Assembly: GCA_022711755.1 (NCBI GenBank)
Contig: JAKLEA010000004.1
Coordinates: forward strand, 124,001 to 188,000
Direction: 5' to 3'
Length of the DNA: 64,000 nucleotides
From: Planctomycetota bacterium
Lineage (GTDB): Bacteria > Planctomycetota > Brocadiia > SM23-32 > JAKLEA01
A model generated the notes under the pieces. It saw only the letters and a program-made list of their open reading frames with translations. It made no database searches and had not been told where the DNA came from. A program made the translations under genes and the position numbers. Shown piece after piece: positions 15,820 through 24,321 of the stretch (the stretch's first letter is position 1; each line of letters begins with the position of its first letter).

Positions 15820-17817
15820 TCATCCGGCGGGGGATTTATTCGCGTCCGGCTGAGCCGATCCGTTTGACTTTTCATCCGACCCGCCCGGAGGCTGCTCCGC
15901 CTTTGCCGCCGCTTCTTCAGGTTTATCCTTCGCCTCAAACTGGGTCTTATATAGTTTGTAATACTCGCCTTCCCGCGCAAGCAGCTCGTCATGGGTCCCC
16001 TGCTCGACGATCCTGCCGTCCTCCAGAACGATTATCGCGTCGGCGTTGCGGATCGTGCTGAGCCTGTGGGCGATCACAAAGGTCGTGCGCCCTTGCATCA
16101 GGTTGCCGAGGGCCTCCTGCACAAGGCTTTCGGATTTTGAATCGAGGCTGGACGTCGCCTCGTCCAGGAGCAGTATCGGAGCGTCCTTCAGCAGCGCCCG
16201 CGCGATCGTTATGCGCTGGCGCTCCCCCCCGGAAAGCCTCACGCCGCGCTCGCCCGCAAGCGTCTCGTAGCCCTCCGGCAACTGGACGATGAAATCGTGC
16301 GCCAGGGCTGCCTTCGCCACGGCTTCCAACTCATCCTTCGTCGCCGACGGCTTGCCGTAGCGGATGTTCTCCGCGATCGTCCGGTTGAACAGGAATGGGT
16401 GTTGCGAGACTATCGCTATGTTCTCCAGCAGGGAATCCCGCTTGATGCGCCGCAGGTCCAAGCCGTCAATCTCAATCTCCCCCGCGACCGGATCGTAGAA
16501 GCGCGGAATCAGATCAAGCATCGTTGATTTGCCTGATCCGGTCTTGCCGACTATCGCTATGATCTTACCGGCGGGCGCGAAGAAATTGATGTCCTTCAAG
16601 ACCATATCCTCGCCATACCCGAAATTGACATTCTTGAACGCAACGCCCCGGCTGACCCCATTTAACGCGACGGCGTCGGGAGCGTCGTTGATGTCGGATT
16701 TCGTGTCAATCAACGCGAAGATGCGCTGCGCGCCGGCAAGCGACTCCTGGAATACGGAGTATGATTTGCTGAGCTTGCGTATCGGCTGGAACGCCAGCAG
16801 GACGGAGGCTACAAATCCCCCCAGTTCCCCGAGCGTCACCCACCCGCGCGGCATGAAACGGCTGGCCAGAATCAGTATAACCCCGAAAATCAGGCCATAA
16901 GCCATCTCGGGAACCATGTGCACCAGCGCGCGGTTGCGGCTCAGTTGCACCACCTTGCGCAGCATCAACTGGTTCTTGGAGCTGAACTCTTCGACCTCCG
17001 CGTGCTCCATGCGGAACGCCTTGACCACACGTATGCCGCCGAACATCTGCGCCATCGCGTCAGTCAGGTCCGCAAGCCTCTCCAGCGTCTTCTTGCCGTA
17101 TCGCCGGATGTTCCTGCCGAAACGGCTCAACGGAAGGGCCATCAATGGGCTTCCCAGAACCGTCACAGTGAACAGGAATGGGCTGTAGTAGAACGCCATC
17201 CCGGCGGCTATGGCCAGACGCGCTGGTTCCAGAACTATCTCCCCGAAGATGAACGACAGCGCGCCATACGTTGTCATAATATCGTTCGTAAGCCGCGAAA
17301 TCAGTTCGCCGCTGCGCTGCTTGTTGAAGAACTGCATGGACAGGTCGAGCAGCCGCCGGAACACGTCCAGGCGGATGTCCGCCATGATTGTGTATATCAC
17401 GGTTCGATGCAGATATTCCTGAAGGAAAGTGGACAGCGCCAGAAGCGGCGTGACCAGCAGAACGGCAAAACCGACGTGGGACAGGGCGTCCGGTCCCGGT
17501 TTCAGGTAATCTGTCAGCTTTCTGATAATCCCGATTTGCTCGATGTAATTTCCGATCTGCTCCTGTTTCTTATCAATGAAGGCGGCGGAACTCTCCTTGT
17601 CCGGCTTTGGTCGGTCCGCCGCGTCCTCTCGCGCAAGTTTGAATTCCGGCCCGGCGGTGACTATCGCCCGTATTGCCGGGCCGACCAAGAGGAGGAGCGC
17701 CCCCTGCGTGGCCGCGCATACCATCATTGCTAGAATTGTTGCCGCCACCAGTTTCCAGCGCGGGACGGCATAGGAGTAAAGCCGCCTGCAATCACTAAGA
17801 AACTGAGGCATTTTCAT
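15820..17817 (-). CDS. MsbA-like ABC exporter (fused permease and ATPase)
   Basis: 665-residue half-transporter that dimerises in the inner membrane. Residues 1-335 hold six membrane helices (first at WKLVAATILAMMVCAATQGALLLL). The ATPase domain has Walker A GKTGSGKST, Q-loop VSQHPFLFNRTI, signature LSGGERQR, Walker B ILLLDEATSSLDSKS and switch His in VIAHRLST. The start ATG 17817 has AGGAGA 9 nt upstream; the longer frame would overlap the upstream gene. The last about 40 residues are a low-complexity A/E/K/P tail. It lies 13 nt behind the radical SAM gene, so the pair are co-transcribed. Lipid A-core or other lipid/glycan flippase is the family default; a peptide or modified-product export role is also possible. 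Confidence 0.9.
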   Translation of the reverse strand: MKMPQFLSDCRRLYSYAVPRWKLVAATILAMMVCAATQGALLLLVGPAIRAIVTAGPEFKLAREDAADRPKPDKESSAAFIDKKQEQIGNYIEQIGIIRKLTDYLKPGPDALSHVGFAVLLVTPLLALSTFLQEYLHRTVIYTIMADIRLDVFRRLLDLSMQFFNKQRSGELISRLTNDIMTTYGALSFIFGEIVLEPARLAIAAGMAFYYSPFLFTVTVLGSPLMALPLSRFGRNIRRYGKKTLERLADLTDAMAQMFGGIRVVKAFRMEHAEVEEFSSKNQLMLRKVVQLSRNRALVHMVPEMAYGLIFGVILILASRFMPRGWVTLGELGGFVASVLLAFQPIRKLSKSYSVFQESLAGAQRIFALIDTKSDINDAPDAVALNGVSRGVAFKNVNFGYGEDMVLKDINFFAPAGKIIAIVGKTGSGKSTMLDLIPRFYDPVAGEIEIDGLDLRRIKRDSLLENIAIVSQHPFLFNRTIAENIRYGKPSATKDELEAVAKAALAHDFIVQLPEGYETLAGERGVRLSGGERQRITIARALLKDAPILLLDEATSSLDSKSESLVQEALGNLMQGRTTFVIAHRLSTIRNADAIIVLEDGRIVEQGTHDELLAREGEYYKLYKTQFEAKDKPEEAAAKAEQPPGGSDEKSNGSAQPDANKSPAG

Positions 17818-17830
17818 CCCCGCCGGTCTC

Positions 17831-18817
17831 CTAAAGAATATTGCCAAGCTCCATGCATTTTCTGCACACAAGTCTTTCCGACTCGGACGCAATCTTGCCC
17901 GTGGCGAACATCCGCCTTGCTGCGGTGTAAGCAGGCCCATTCCATATTTTCATGAAATCGCCGTCGAATGTCTCACTGAAAAAATGCTTCGGCTCGAAAA
18001 TCTGGCAGCAGGGGCTGATTCCGCCGTTGAAGTTCACTATCGTCCGATCCCAGACGTGCCGGCAGACGAGGCGTTTCTCTTCGCGTTTATAACGGTTCAG
18101 TTTGCTGTTCTCCGGCAGCCATTCGCTCTGTTTCTGCGCCGTCTCCTCAATGCCTTCGTCAGCGAAGCTGTCAAGCCCCACGCGTATCTTCTTCGTGCTG
18201 AAGCTGACCCCCAGTTCGCGCGCCATCTTCCTTGCTTCCGGAATCTCGGACTCGTTGTAACGATTGACCAGGTACTGCCATCGTATCGTCAAACGGCTTT
18301 TTTGCGACTTGCGTTTCGCTTCCGCCAGCGATCGGATATTGGCAATGACCTTCGACAAATCTCCACCCTGACGGTATTTGCCGTATGTTTCCTGCGAAAT
18401 GCCGTCAATTGACGCGTTGAGCACATCAAGCCCGGAATTCACGAGTTCCTCAGCCATGCCAGGCTTGAGGATATTGAGGTTTGTGCTGAGATATATTCGC
18501 GGACCGAACCGGCGGGCGAATCGCAGCATCTCGATTATGTGCGGATGCAGGAGCGGTTCGCCCCAGTTGTAGACGTGCAATTGACGCGCGCGCGGGGCCA
18601 GCACGGAAACCACGTCCTTGAAAAGCCCCATGTCCATCCTGCCGTGCGGCGCGGGAATCTTTCCCTGGCCGGACGGGCAAAGCGCGCAACGCAGATTGCA
18701 GACGTTGGACGGGTCAACATAGACAATTGTCGGAAATGATTTCAGAACCACCCGCCGCGTTCGATACTCATAATCGTTCTGGCGGCTGTTCAGCCATTTC
18801 ATCAGACGGTAGGACAT
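17831..18817 (-). CDS. Radical SAM/SPASM domain protein
   Basis: About 328 residues. The radical SAM cluster motif CNLRCALC is near residue 45, followed by NWGEPLLHP (the GGEP-type SAM-binding motif), LSTNLN and ASIDGISQETYGKYR. A short C-terminal SPASM-like region holds cysteines in CRHVWD, GGISPCCQ and CRKC, likely binding an auxiliary cluster. ATG 18817 (MSYRLMKWLN) is chosen: a GGAG site lies upstream, and the longer frame adds a very basic, Pro/Arg-rich extension with no homology. It is 13 nt upstream of the ABC exporter. Members often modify peptides or act in glycan and lipid assembly; no precursor peptide was found next to it, so the substrate is unknown. Confidence 0.85.
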   Translation of the reverse strand: MSYRLMKWLNSRQNDYEYRTRRVVLKSFPTIVYVDPSNVCNLRCALCPSGQGKIPAPHGRMDMGLFKDVVSVLAPRARQLHVYNWGEPLLHPHIIEMLRFARRFGPRIYLSTNLNILKPGMAEELVNSGLDVLNASIDGISQETYGKYRQGGDLSKVIANIRSLAEAKRKSQKSRLTIRWQYLVNRYNESEIPEARKMARELGVSFSTKKIRVGLDSFADEGIEETAQKQSEWLPENSKLNRYKREEKRLVCRHVWDRTIVNFNGGISPCCQIFEPKHFFSETFDGDFMKIWNGPAYTAARRMFATGKIASESERLVCRKCMELGNIL

Positions 18818-18896
18818 TTGCGGGAACACTCCAGCGCCGCCATGCGGACGCCCGCTGGAAGTGTGCGCGTATCCGGGCGGAATTCCGATAAGACTT

Positions 18897-20096
18897 CTAT
18901 TGTTCCGGGGCCGGTTCCGTCGCCGCGGGCTCTGGGGCCGGAACCGTTGCCGGAGCGGACGCCGGCGTCTTGGCCGCAACCTTCTCGGTCGCCTTCTCGC
19001 TCTCGGGAGCGGCAGGCGCGAACTCGTCCCATGTCTCGCCCTTGACGTATTTATCGCCTTCCATGACGGGCAGCAGAGACGCGCCTTTCTTGGTTATAAT
19101 CACCTGGCTTATCACGTCCAGAACCTTGGTGACTTTCAACTCAGCCTTCCACTCGCGACCGCCGCCCGGCGTCTCGGTGAATACGACGAGCCGCTGTCCG
19201 GCCTCCATCCCAACGTCCTTGCCGCCGCCGACGAAAATCAGGCTGTCAGAAAGGCTGACCTGCTGCACGGACCCCAGCGTCACAAACTCCTTTTTCTCCT
19301 CCGGCGGCTTTCTGAGCAGCGCGATTTCATCCTTAAGCCCGGAGATTGCCTTCTGAAGCTCTGCCACTTCGTCCCGGCGCTTCTGTTCCTCCGCCAGCAG
19401 TTCCGCGGCCAGCTTCGACTTTGCGGCTTCCATTTCGGTGAACTGCTGCTTGAATCCCTCGGCCTGCTTTCTGGCTTCGCCGACCATGTTGTCAGCCTCG
19501 GCCCTGGCCGCTTCAACCTGTTTCTTGGCGTCTTCGATGGCCTTGGCCCGCGCCGCCGCAGCCTCGGCGGACTGGGTCAGAGCCTTCTCCATCTCGACTT
19601 TGGCGTGTTCAAGCTCCGCCTGTAGGCTTCCGCATCTGGCTTGAAGCTTTTCGACCAGTTCTCGAACAGTCTGAGTCGTCGCGACGTCATCCTGGGGCAG
19701 GAATCCCTTCGCGACAGCGTCGGCTACGGCCTGTTCATGGTAAATATCAACGTCCTGCTGGTTGCCGCTGCCGAGAACGCGCTCCTGGATGGCCCTCCCC
19801 GCAAAGGCCCATTTGACGTATTTCTGAAGCTCCCTGTAGGAATCCGGTCCGAAACGGAAACCCGTGTTCGAATTGTCAATCTGCTGCTTGACGTCCCAGG
19901 AGAATCGCCCGCTTGCCAGCCCGGCTCCGGTTTTCATAACGTAATCGTCGAATGCCTGCTGGTTTGTTTCAATGGCGGCGCTCAAATCGGCCATCCTGAC
20001 CCACGATAAATATGCTCCCGCCCCGCATACGACGGCGATAACAATGGCGCCGAGCAGTAAAACCAGCACGCCGGCGGTTCCTGGCCTGCGAGCCAT
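18897..20096 (-). CDS. Membrane-anchored coiled-coil protein, unknown function
   Basis: 399 residues. One N-terminal membrane segment (about residues 8-31, VLVLLLGAIVIAVVCGAGAYLSW) anchors it, probably with the rest outside the cytoplasmic membrane. Residues about 140-270 form a long Ala/Glu/Lys/Gln-rich coiled coil. A small beta-rich domain follows (FVTLGSVQQVSLSDSLIFVGGGKDVGMEAGQRLVVFTE...VISQVIITKKGASLL), then a disordered Ala/Pro/Glu tail. The ribosome site AAGGAGGAG is strong and a good promoter lies about 90 nt upstream (20183-20210). The middle fold resembles planctomycete-type hypothetical proteins with a flagellar-assembly/T-protein-like small barrel; I do not assign a function. It ends 79 nt before the radical SAM gene on the same strand. 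Confidence 0.7.
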   Translation of the reverse strand: MARRPGTAGVLVLLLGAIVIAVVCGAGAYLSWVRMADLSAAIETNQQAFDDYVMKTGAGLASGRFSWDVKQQIDNSNTGFRFGPDSYRELQKYVKWAFAGRAIQERVLGSGNQQDVDIYHEQAVADAVAKGFLPQDDVATTQTVRELVEKLQARCGSLQAELEHAKVEMEKALTQSAEAAAARAKAIEDAKKQVEAARAEADNMVGEARKQAEGFKQQFTEMEAAKSKLAAELLAEEQKRRDEVAELQKAISGLKDEIALLRKPPEEKKEFVTLGSVQQVSLSDSLIFVGGGKDVGMEAGQRLVVFTETPGGGREWKAELKVTKVLDVISQVIITKKGASLLPVMEGDKYVKGETWDEFAPAAPESEKATEKVAAKTPASAPATVPAPEPAATEPAPEQ

Positions 20097-20182
20097 GTGA
20101 CTCCTCCTTGACGCCCGAATCAGGGGCGTTGTCTCAAGTCAGCGTTCTCTAACCGCTAAACGTCTTTGGCAACGTGCTTTTC

Positions 20183-20210
20183 AGTGTAACCCCCCAACCG
20201 CATTAGTCAA
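20183..20210 (-). promoter_or_regulatory. Sigma70-type promoter for the coiled-coil protein gene
   Basis: On the minus strand: -35 TTGACT (20205-20210), 16-nt spacer, -10 TACACT (20183-20188). Its -10 hexamer is identical to that of the gdhA promoter. The rest of the 20097-20352 gap shows no gene. Confidence 0.6.
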
Positions 20211-20352
20211 GAGCAAAATCTCCCTCCAAAGATATCTCTTGTGCGGCGACCGCTCTTCGGGATATGCTCTGTTTGAAGGGCGGGAATGACGCGGTCGGAG
20301 CCGGAACCCGCCTTCATGGCGCAACCCATCGGCATTATGGAGGCTCAGGCAA

Positions 20353-20955
20353 GTGGAAGGTCCGCTTCAATATGTCATACTGTTTTTCGCGTTCACGACG
20401 GGCGTCACCGTCATGGGCCTGATATTCAAGGCCCTTTTCCGTGAGGACACACCCCGCTGCTACAAATGCCGCATGCGCATGACGCCGCTTGCCGACCTTG
20501 ACGAAGCGGAGCAGAACCGCGTCATGGAATACTACGCGACTCACGAGGGAAGCAATCCCTCCAAAGGCTCAATCTGGTGCTGCCAGTCGTGCAGGATCGT
20601 CTACGGAGAGTTCGCGGACAAGACCAAGTCCAGCACCGGCGCGTTCGCATCGGTATGTAAAGTCTGCAACAACCGGTTCGTAGAACCGTTGGCCGACGCG
20701 CATGACACCGGGGAAATCCAGCGATTCCGCCAGGCATACCCGGAGAGCGTTGATCTTTACGAGTGTCTGCGCTGCCGCAGGGAACCGCCGGACGCCTACT
20801 ACTGCGATCAGGTATGCGACGCCGACCCCAAGCCCTACGGTTGTCGCAAGTGCGGAACGCTTTACGTCTGGAAAAGCCCGGAAGGACATACTTACCGATT
20901 CATGCACGCCCTGACCGACAGCCCTCTGCTGAAAAAACCGGACGCCGATCTGTAA
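20353..20955 (+). CDS. Zinc-ribbon membrane protein, unknown function
   Basis: 200 residues. One N-terminal membrane segment (about residues 6-27) is followed by a cysteine-rich cytoplasmic or extracytoplasmic part with repeated CxxC pairs: CYKCRMR, CCQSCR, CKVCNN, CLRCRR, CDQVCD and CRKCG. They are spaced as two or three zinc-ribbon-like folds. No catalytic motif is visible. It is divergent from the coiled-coil protein gene and not closely followed by another gene on the same strand (131 nt to the next). Not recognised as a named family; metal binding is inferred from the cysteines. Confidence 0.65.
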   Translation: MEGPLQYVILFFAFTTGVTVMGLIFKALFREDTPRCYKCRMRMTPLADLDEAEQNRVMEYYATHEGSNPSKGSIWCCQSCRIVYGEFADKTKSSTGAFASVCKVCNNRFVEPLADAHDTGEIQRFRQAYPESVDLYECLRCRREPPDAYYCDQVCDADPKPYGCRKCGTLYVWKSPEGHTYRFMHALTDSPLLKKPDADL

Positions 20956-20990
20956 GCGCCCATAACATGTCGGGTTCATTGAATCTCCGC

Positions 20991-20999
20991 TGATATAAT
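20991..20999 (+). promoter_or_regulatory. Extended -10 promoter upstream of the C45-type acyltransferase gene
   Basis: TGATATAAT: a consensus -10 (TATAAT, 20994-20999) with the extended TGN element and no clear -35. Transcription would start near 21006, 80 nt ahead of the ATG at 21086. Confidence 0.55.
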
Positions 21000-21085
21000 G
21001 CGCATTAAGCGGATTTGTATCTGTTTTCATGCGCGCTGACGCCGGGCGCTCAGGCCGGACGTAATAAAGCAAGGACGATAATCCA

Positions 21086-22396
21086 ATGAGAAAAACGCTC
21101 AGATTTGCTTTCTCCCTGCTCGTCGTCATTCTCCTGTCAGTTTCACAGGCATTTGCGGGACGCGACGCAGGTATCGTCGAGACCGATCTTACCCCCAATC
21201 CTCCCCCCGGCGCGGCAAAACACAAGGTCATCCGAACGTGCGGCCCAGCCAAACTGATCCAGGTCGGACGGCAACGGGTTCTATATCTCCAGGGAACCCA
21301 TCGTGAAATGGGTTTGCAGCATGGGAAGATTCTCGCCGCAGAAATGGAGAATCCTTCCCTGCTTGCGGAGTCATTCATCTATTACGCGGGGAAGAAGGGA
21401 AAATCCGAATCGGAACTCATGCGGCGCGCGAAAATCGAGAAGCCCTTCATCCCCGAATACATAAGGGAGGAAATGGAGGGGCTGGCCAAGGGAGCTGGCG
21501 TGCCCCTCGAACGACTGGAGATGGTCCACGCGATCCCTTCATTCTTTCACTGCACGGGTCTGGCGGCCTTCGGGGAGGCCTCCGCCGACGGTGAGCTTTA
21601 CCAAACGCGAAGCCTTGACTACGCCATTGACATAACGCTGGACAAGAAGAACTACGCGCAGGATCAGGCCGTTCTGATCGTCTGCAAGCCTACGGACAAG
21701 GGTTACGCGCACTGCTACCTGGGCTGGCTCGGATTCATCGGCTGCCTGACCGGTATGAACGAAAAACGCATCTCCGTAAGCGAGATGGGCAGCGGATGCC
21801 GCGACGAGGCCGAAAACGGCATGCCCATGATCTTCATGCTGCGCAAAGTCATGGAAGAGGCGTCAACGCTCAAGGAGGCCGAGGATGTCTTCGTGAAAGG
21901 CCCCCGCACCTGCGGTTTCAACTTCATTGTGGGAGACGGGAAGATTCCGGACGCCGCCGCCATAGAAACCACCCGTTCCCTCTGCAAGATCATGCCGGCC
22001 GGGGATAAGTGCAACGCCGTCCCCCCGCACACAATCCTGCCGAAGATGGTCTGGCGCGTAAATCACTTTGTTGATCCGGAAACCGCGGCCACACAACGGA
22101 GCATCTATGATCCATCAAAAAGGATCAACCCCTCATTTATTGGGCATTCCATGATTGCCGGTTTCGCGGAGAAGAATTACGGGAAGATTGACGGTCCCAT
22201 GATGGTGACCCTCTTGCGGATGTACCTGAAAATCCATCCCTGCCTCCATCAGGCCGCCATGTGCCCCGGCAAGGGGGACATATGGGTATCTCATGCCAAT
22301 AATCCAAGCAGGGAAAAATATCCCGGCGCCCAGAATCAAGCGTTCTATCGCTTCAACCTTTTCACAATGCTAGGGGAAACAGTGGCGGGAAAATAA
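21086..22396 (+). CDS. Secreted C45-type (Ntn) acyltransferase/hydrolase
   Basis: 436 residues with a Sec signal peptide (hydrophobic core FSLLVVILLSVSQ, probable cleavage after AFA at residue 24). The family resembles isopenicillin-N acyltransferase-like and phospholipase B-like Ntn hydrolases that mature by autocleavage at a Cys. The expected nucleophile is Cys156 in FHCTGLAAFG, followed by the characteristic DGELYQTRSLDYA. Supporting blocks are QHGKILAAEM before it and GWLGFIGCLTGMNEKRISVSEMG after it. Substrate cannot be read from sequence; amide or ester hydrolysis in the periplasm is the likely activity. It has its own extended -10 promoter and converges with the next gene. Confidence 0.8.
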   Translation: MRKTLRFAFSLLVVILLSVSQAFAGRDAGIVETDLTPNPPPGAAKHKVIRTCGPAKLIQVGRQRVLYLQGTHREMGLQHGKILAAEMENPSLLAESFIYYAGKKGKSESELMRRAKIEKPFIPEYIREEMEGLAKGAGVPLERLEMVHAIPSFFHCTGLAAFGEASADGELYQTRSLDYAIDITLDKKNYAQDQAVLIVCKPTDKGYAHCYLGWLGFIGCLTGMNEKRISVSEMGSGCRDEAENGMPMIFMLRKVMEEASTLKEAEDVFVKGPRTCGFNFIVGDGKIPDAAAIETTRSLCKIMPAGDKCNAVPPHTILPKMVWRVNHFVDPETAATQRSIYDPSKRINPSFIGHSMIAGFAEKNYGKIDGPMMVTLLRMYLKIHPCLHQAAMCPGKGDIWVSHANNPSREKYPGAQNQAFYRFNLFTMLGETVAGK

Positions 22397-22425
22397 CGTG
22401 ATCCAAATGGTGCAATAAGAAAAAC

Positions 22426-22941
22426 TTATGCAGCCGTGGCGTCGGAGGTCGTTGACTCATGCGCCTGGCCTCTGGCCTGCTTCCAACCTTTGATGAGCAG
22501 CGCTACGCTGACGGCCAGGGAACCCATCCAGCAGAAGGCCAACAGGCATTCATTTACACCCAGTGACGCGCGTCCGGTCATGATCCCCCGGGCGACCCCG
22601 GCCGTTACAGGAGCCAGGATGACCGTTACCCCCACCAGGAAACAGCCCCAGGCCAGCTTATTCTTCACAATGTCGGAAGCATATGGAACGAAAGAGGATA
22701 CGACATGCCTAAATGCCCACATGAGCATCCACATCCCCGCGCAGAAACAGACAATTCGGAACGCTCTAAGAATTGCCGCCGTCGCCGCATTTTCAGGATT
22801 TTCAAGGTCAATGCCAAGCCCTATCGCCATCCGCGCAAGGGGGGCAGCCGCTGCCATCAGGAAGATGGCAATGGCGAAATAAAGCAGGGCTATAAGCAAT
22901 TCCCTGGGTTGCTTTTGGACTGTCTGGTTTGTCTTCGCCAT
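22426..22941 (-). CDS. Four-helix membrane protein, unknown
   Basis: 171 residues with four hydrophobic segments: LLIALLYFAIAIFLMAAAA, IVCFCAGMWMLMWAF, WGCFLVGVTVILAPVTAGVA and LLAFCWMGSLAVSVALLI. The N- and C-termini are polar. No motif or family is recognised. Its 180-nt upstream region contains a 14-bp perfect palindrome (23101-23114). Confidence 0.55.
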   Translation of the reverse strand: MAKTNQTVQKQPRELLIALLYFAIAIFLMAAAAPLARMAIGLGIDLENPENAATAAILRAFRIVCFCAGMWMLMWAFRHVVSSFVPYASDIVKNKLAWGCFLVGVTVILAPVTAGVARGIMTGRASLGVNECLLAFCWMGSLAVSVALLIKGWKQARGQAHESTTSDATAA

Positions 22942-23100
22942 TCAATGAGCGGGGCATGGCCCCGGCGCCTTCCATGAAACGATGAGCATTAAGGAAAACA
23001 CCAACAGTGATATTCTGCTGAGAATCAAAGGATTTGTCAATCGGAAGCCGTCGGGATACATATGATGGAACCACCAGTATGGGGATGTTAGAACACCCCG

Positions 23101-23114
23101 TACAACATGTTGTA
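23101..23114. promoter_or_regulatory. Perfect 14-bp palindrome TACAACATGTTGTA
   Basis: TACAACATGTTGTA reads the same on both strands. It lies just past the 3' end of the WbsX-like gene and 160 nt upstream of the four-helix membrane protein gene on the minus strand. Size and symmetry fit a dimeric repressor operator; no regulator is assigned. Confidence 0.35.
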
Positions 23115-23121
23115 TGCTTGA

Positions 23122-24249
23122 CTACCCGAAAACAGCCTTTATAGCCTCCAGGTAGCTCATCCCGTTGATCATGTCCGGCTCGAGATAGCTTCCCTCCGTC
23201 CATTCGTTCCATGCGTTGATGCTCATAATCTTAGGCCCTCTGACGCTCGCGTCCAGCCGCTCCCGCGTCAGGCGCAGCGCCTCCTTGAATCTTTCCGGCG
23301 TGTTTCCAGTAAGGATCGGCGTGCATGGGTACCCCGAGAAGTCGTACATCTCGCTCTGCACGACACGGGCGCTGGGGTCCCAGCCCATTGTGACGTTGGG
23401 ATAATAAGGCAGCGGGATTTCCTTCACGATACGATCCCAATATGCAAAGTAATTGTCCCGGCAGGCGTCGTAATCGGAGAACGGAACCTTCGACAGACCG
23501 CCGTGATGGACCCAGACGTAGGACGTGAAACTGTCGAAGCCGAGTTTTCTGACCAGTTCAACGGGGTTCGCCGGAATCTTCTCGCCCGGAAGTATCGTCT
23601 GTCCCCACAGGACGCAGTTGATGTGCAGACCCGGCAGTCCGGCGCGGCGGCAGTCCGAGCGGAACGCCTCGAACGCCTCCCGCGTCGCCTCGACCGATCC
23701 GAAGCTCTCGATCATTTTCTGGAGGTCGTAGACGGAGAAATAGGGGCGTCCCTCGATCAGCCAGTAGGACGGGTGCTTGAAGTAAGTATTTATACAGTGC
23801 GCTGTTATGACCTTGAAAGTTTCGGGCTTGATGCGTCCGGGATAGAGCAGGTTATTGCGCTCCCGTAGCTTGGCGGGGTGGATGTTGTACCAGTCGTGGT
23901 TGGCCCACATGAGCGCGAACTTCATGCGGCTGTTGTTCGGCGCGCCCAGAAAGCCCTTCTCAAGCCCGCGCTCGATGAACGGCCCGTCGTCGTAGTAGTA
24001 CCAGTCGTAGAGGAACACGTCCACGGCGTGGTCGGCTGCTGCGGCGATCTTCTGCGCCATCTGCGCCGGATCGCTTTCGTCCGTGTAGCCCCAGAAAGGG
24101 ACCTTGGGTTGCTGATGCCCGGTCAGCCGCGGCTCCCCGCGCTTGACCAGTTCCCACTCTGACCAGCCCTTGCCGTGGACCTTCTCATTGCGGGGATCAA
24201 CGTGGTAGTTCGGGAAGTAGTAACAACAGACGGTGTAGTCGGAGGACAT
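23122..24249 (-). CDS. WbsX-like / GH99-like glycan enzyme
   Basis: 375 residues. The opening TVCCYYFPNYHVDPRN...GKGWSEWELVKRGEPRLTGHQQPKVPFWGYTDESDP matches the WbsX/GH99-like domain found in polysaccharide loci. Later motifs are FLYDWYYYDDGPFIERGL, FALMWANHDW and, near the end, IMSINAWNEWTEGSYLEPD, which is strongly conserved in the family. GH99 enzymes are endo-alpha-mannanases; WbsX homologues are of uncertain specificity and often sit in O-antigen clusters. There is no signal peptide, so a cytoplasmic role is likely. The AGAAGGGA site precedes the ATG at 24249. Confidence 0.85.
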   Translation of the reverse strand: MSSDYTVCCYYFPNYHVDPRNEKVHGKGWSEWELVKRGEPRLTGHQQPKVPFWGYTDESDPAQMAQKIAAAADHAVDVFLYDWYYYDDGPFIERGLEKGFLGAPNNSRMKFALMWANHDWYNIHPAKLRERNNLLYPGRIKPETFKVITAHCINTYFKHPSYWLIEGRPYFSVYDLQKMIESFGSVEATREAFEAFRSDCRRAGLPGLHINCVLWGQTILPGEKIPANPVELVRKLGFDSFTSYVWVHHGGLSKVPFSDYDACRDNYFAYWDRIVKEIPLPYYPNVTMGWDPSARVVQSEMYDFSGYPCTPILTGNTPERFKEALRLTRERLDASVRGPKIMSINAWNEWTEGSYLEPDMINGMSYLEAIKAVFG

Positions 24250-24321
24250 GATTGTGATCCCTTCTGGTCGGGTGATGATGTATCGGCGCTTAGTATGGGA
24301 ATCCAGTGGAAGGACGTTCGC

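Noticed and set aside
17831-20353. RiPP cluster with precursor peptide
   Set aside because: No short ORF with a plausible leader and core was found next to the radical SAM gene, so only the enzyme and exporter are reported.
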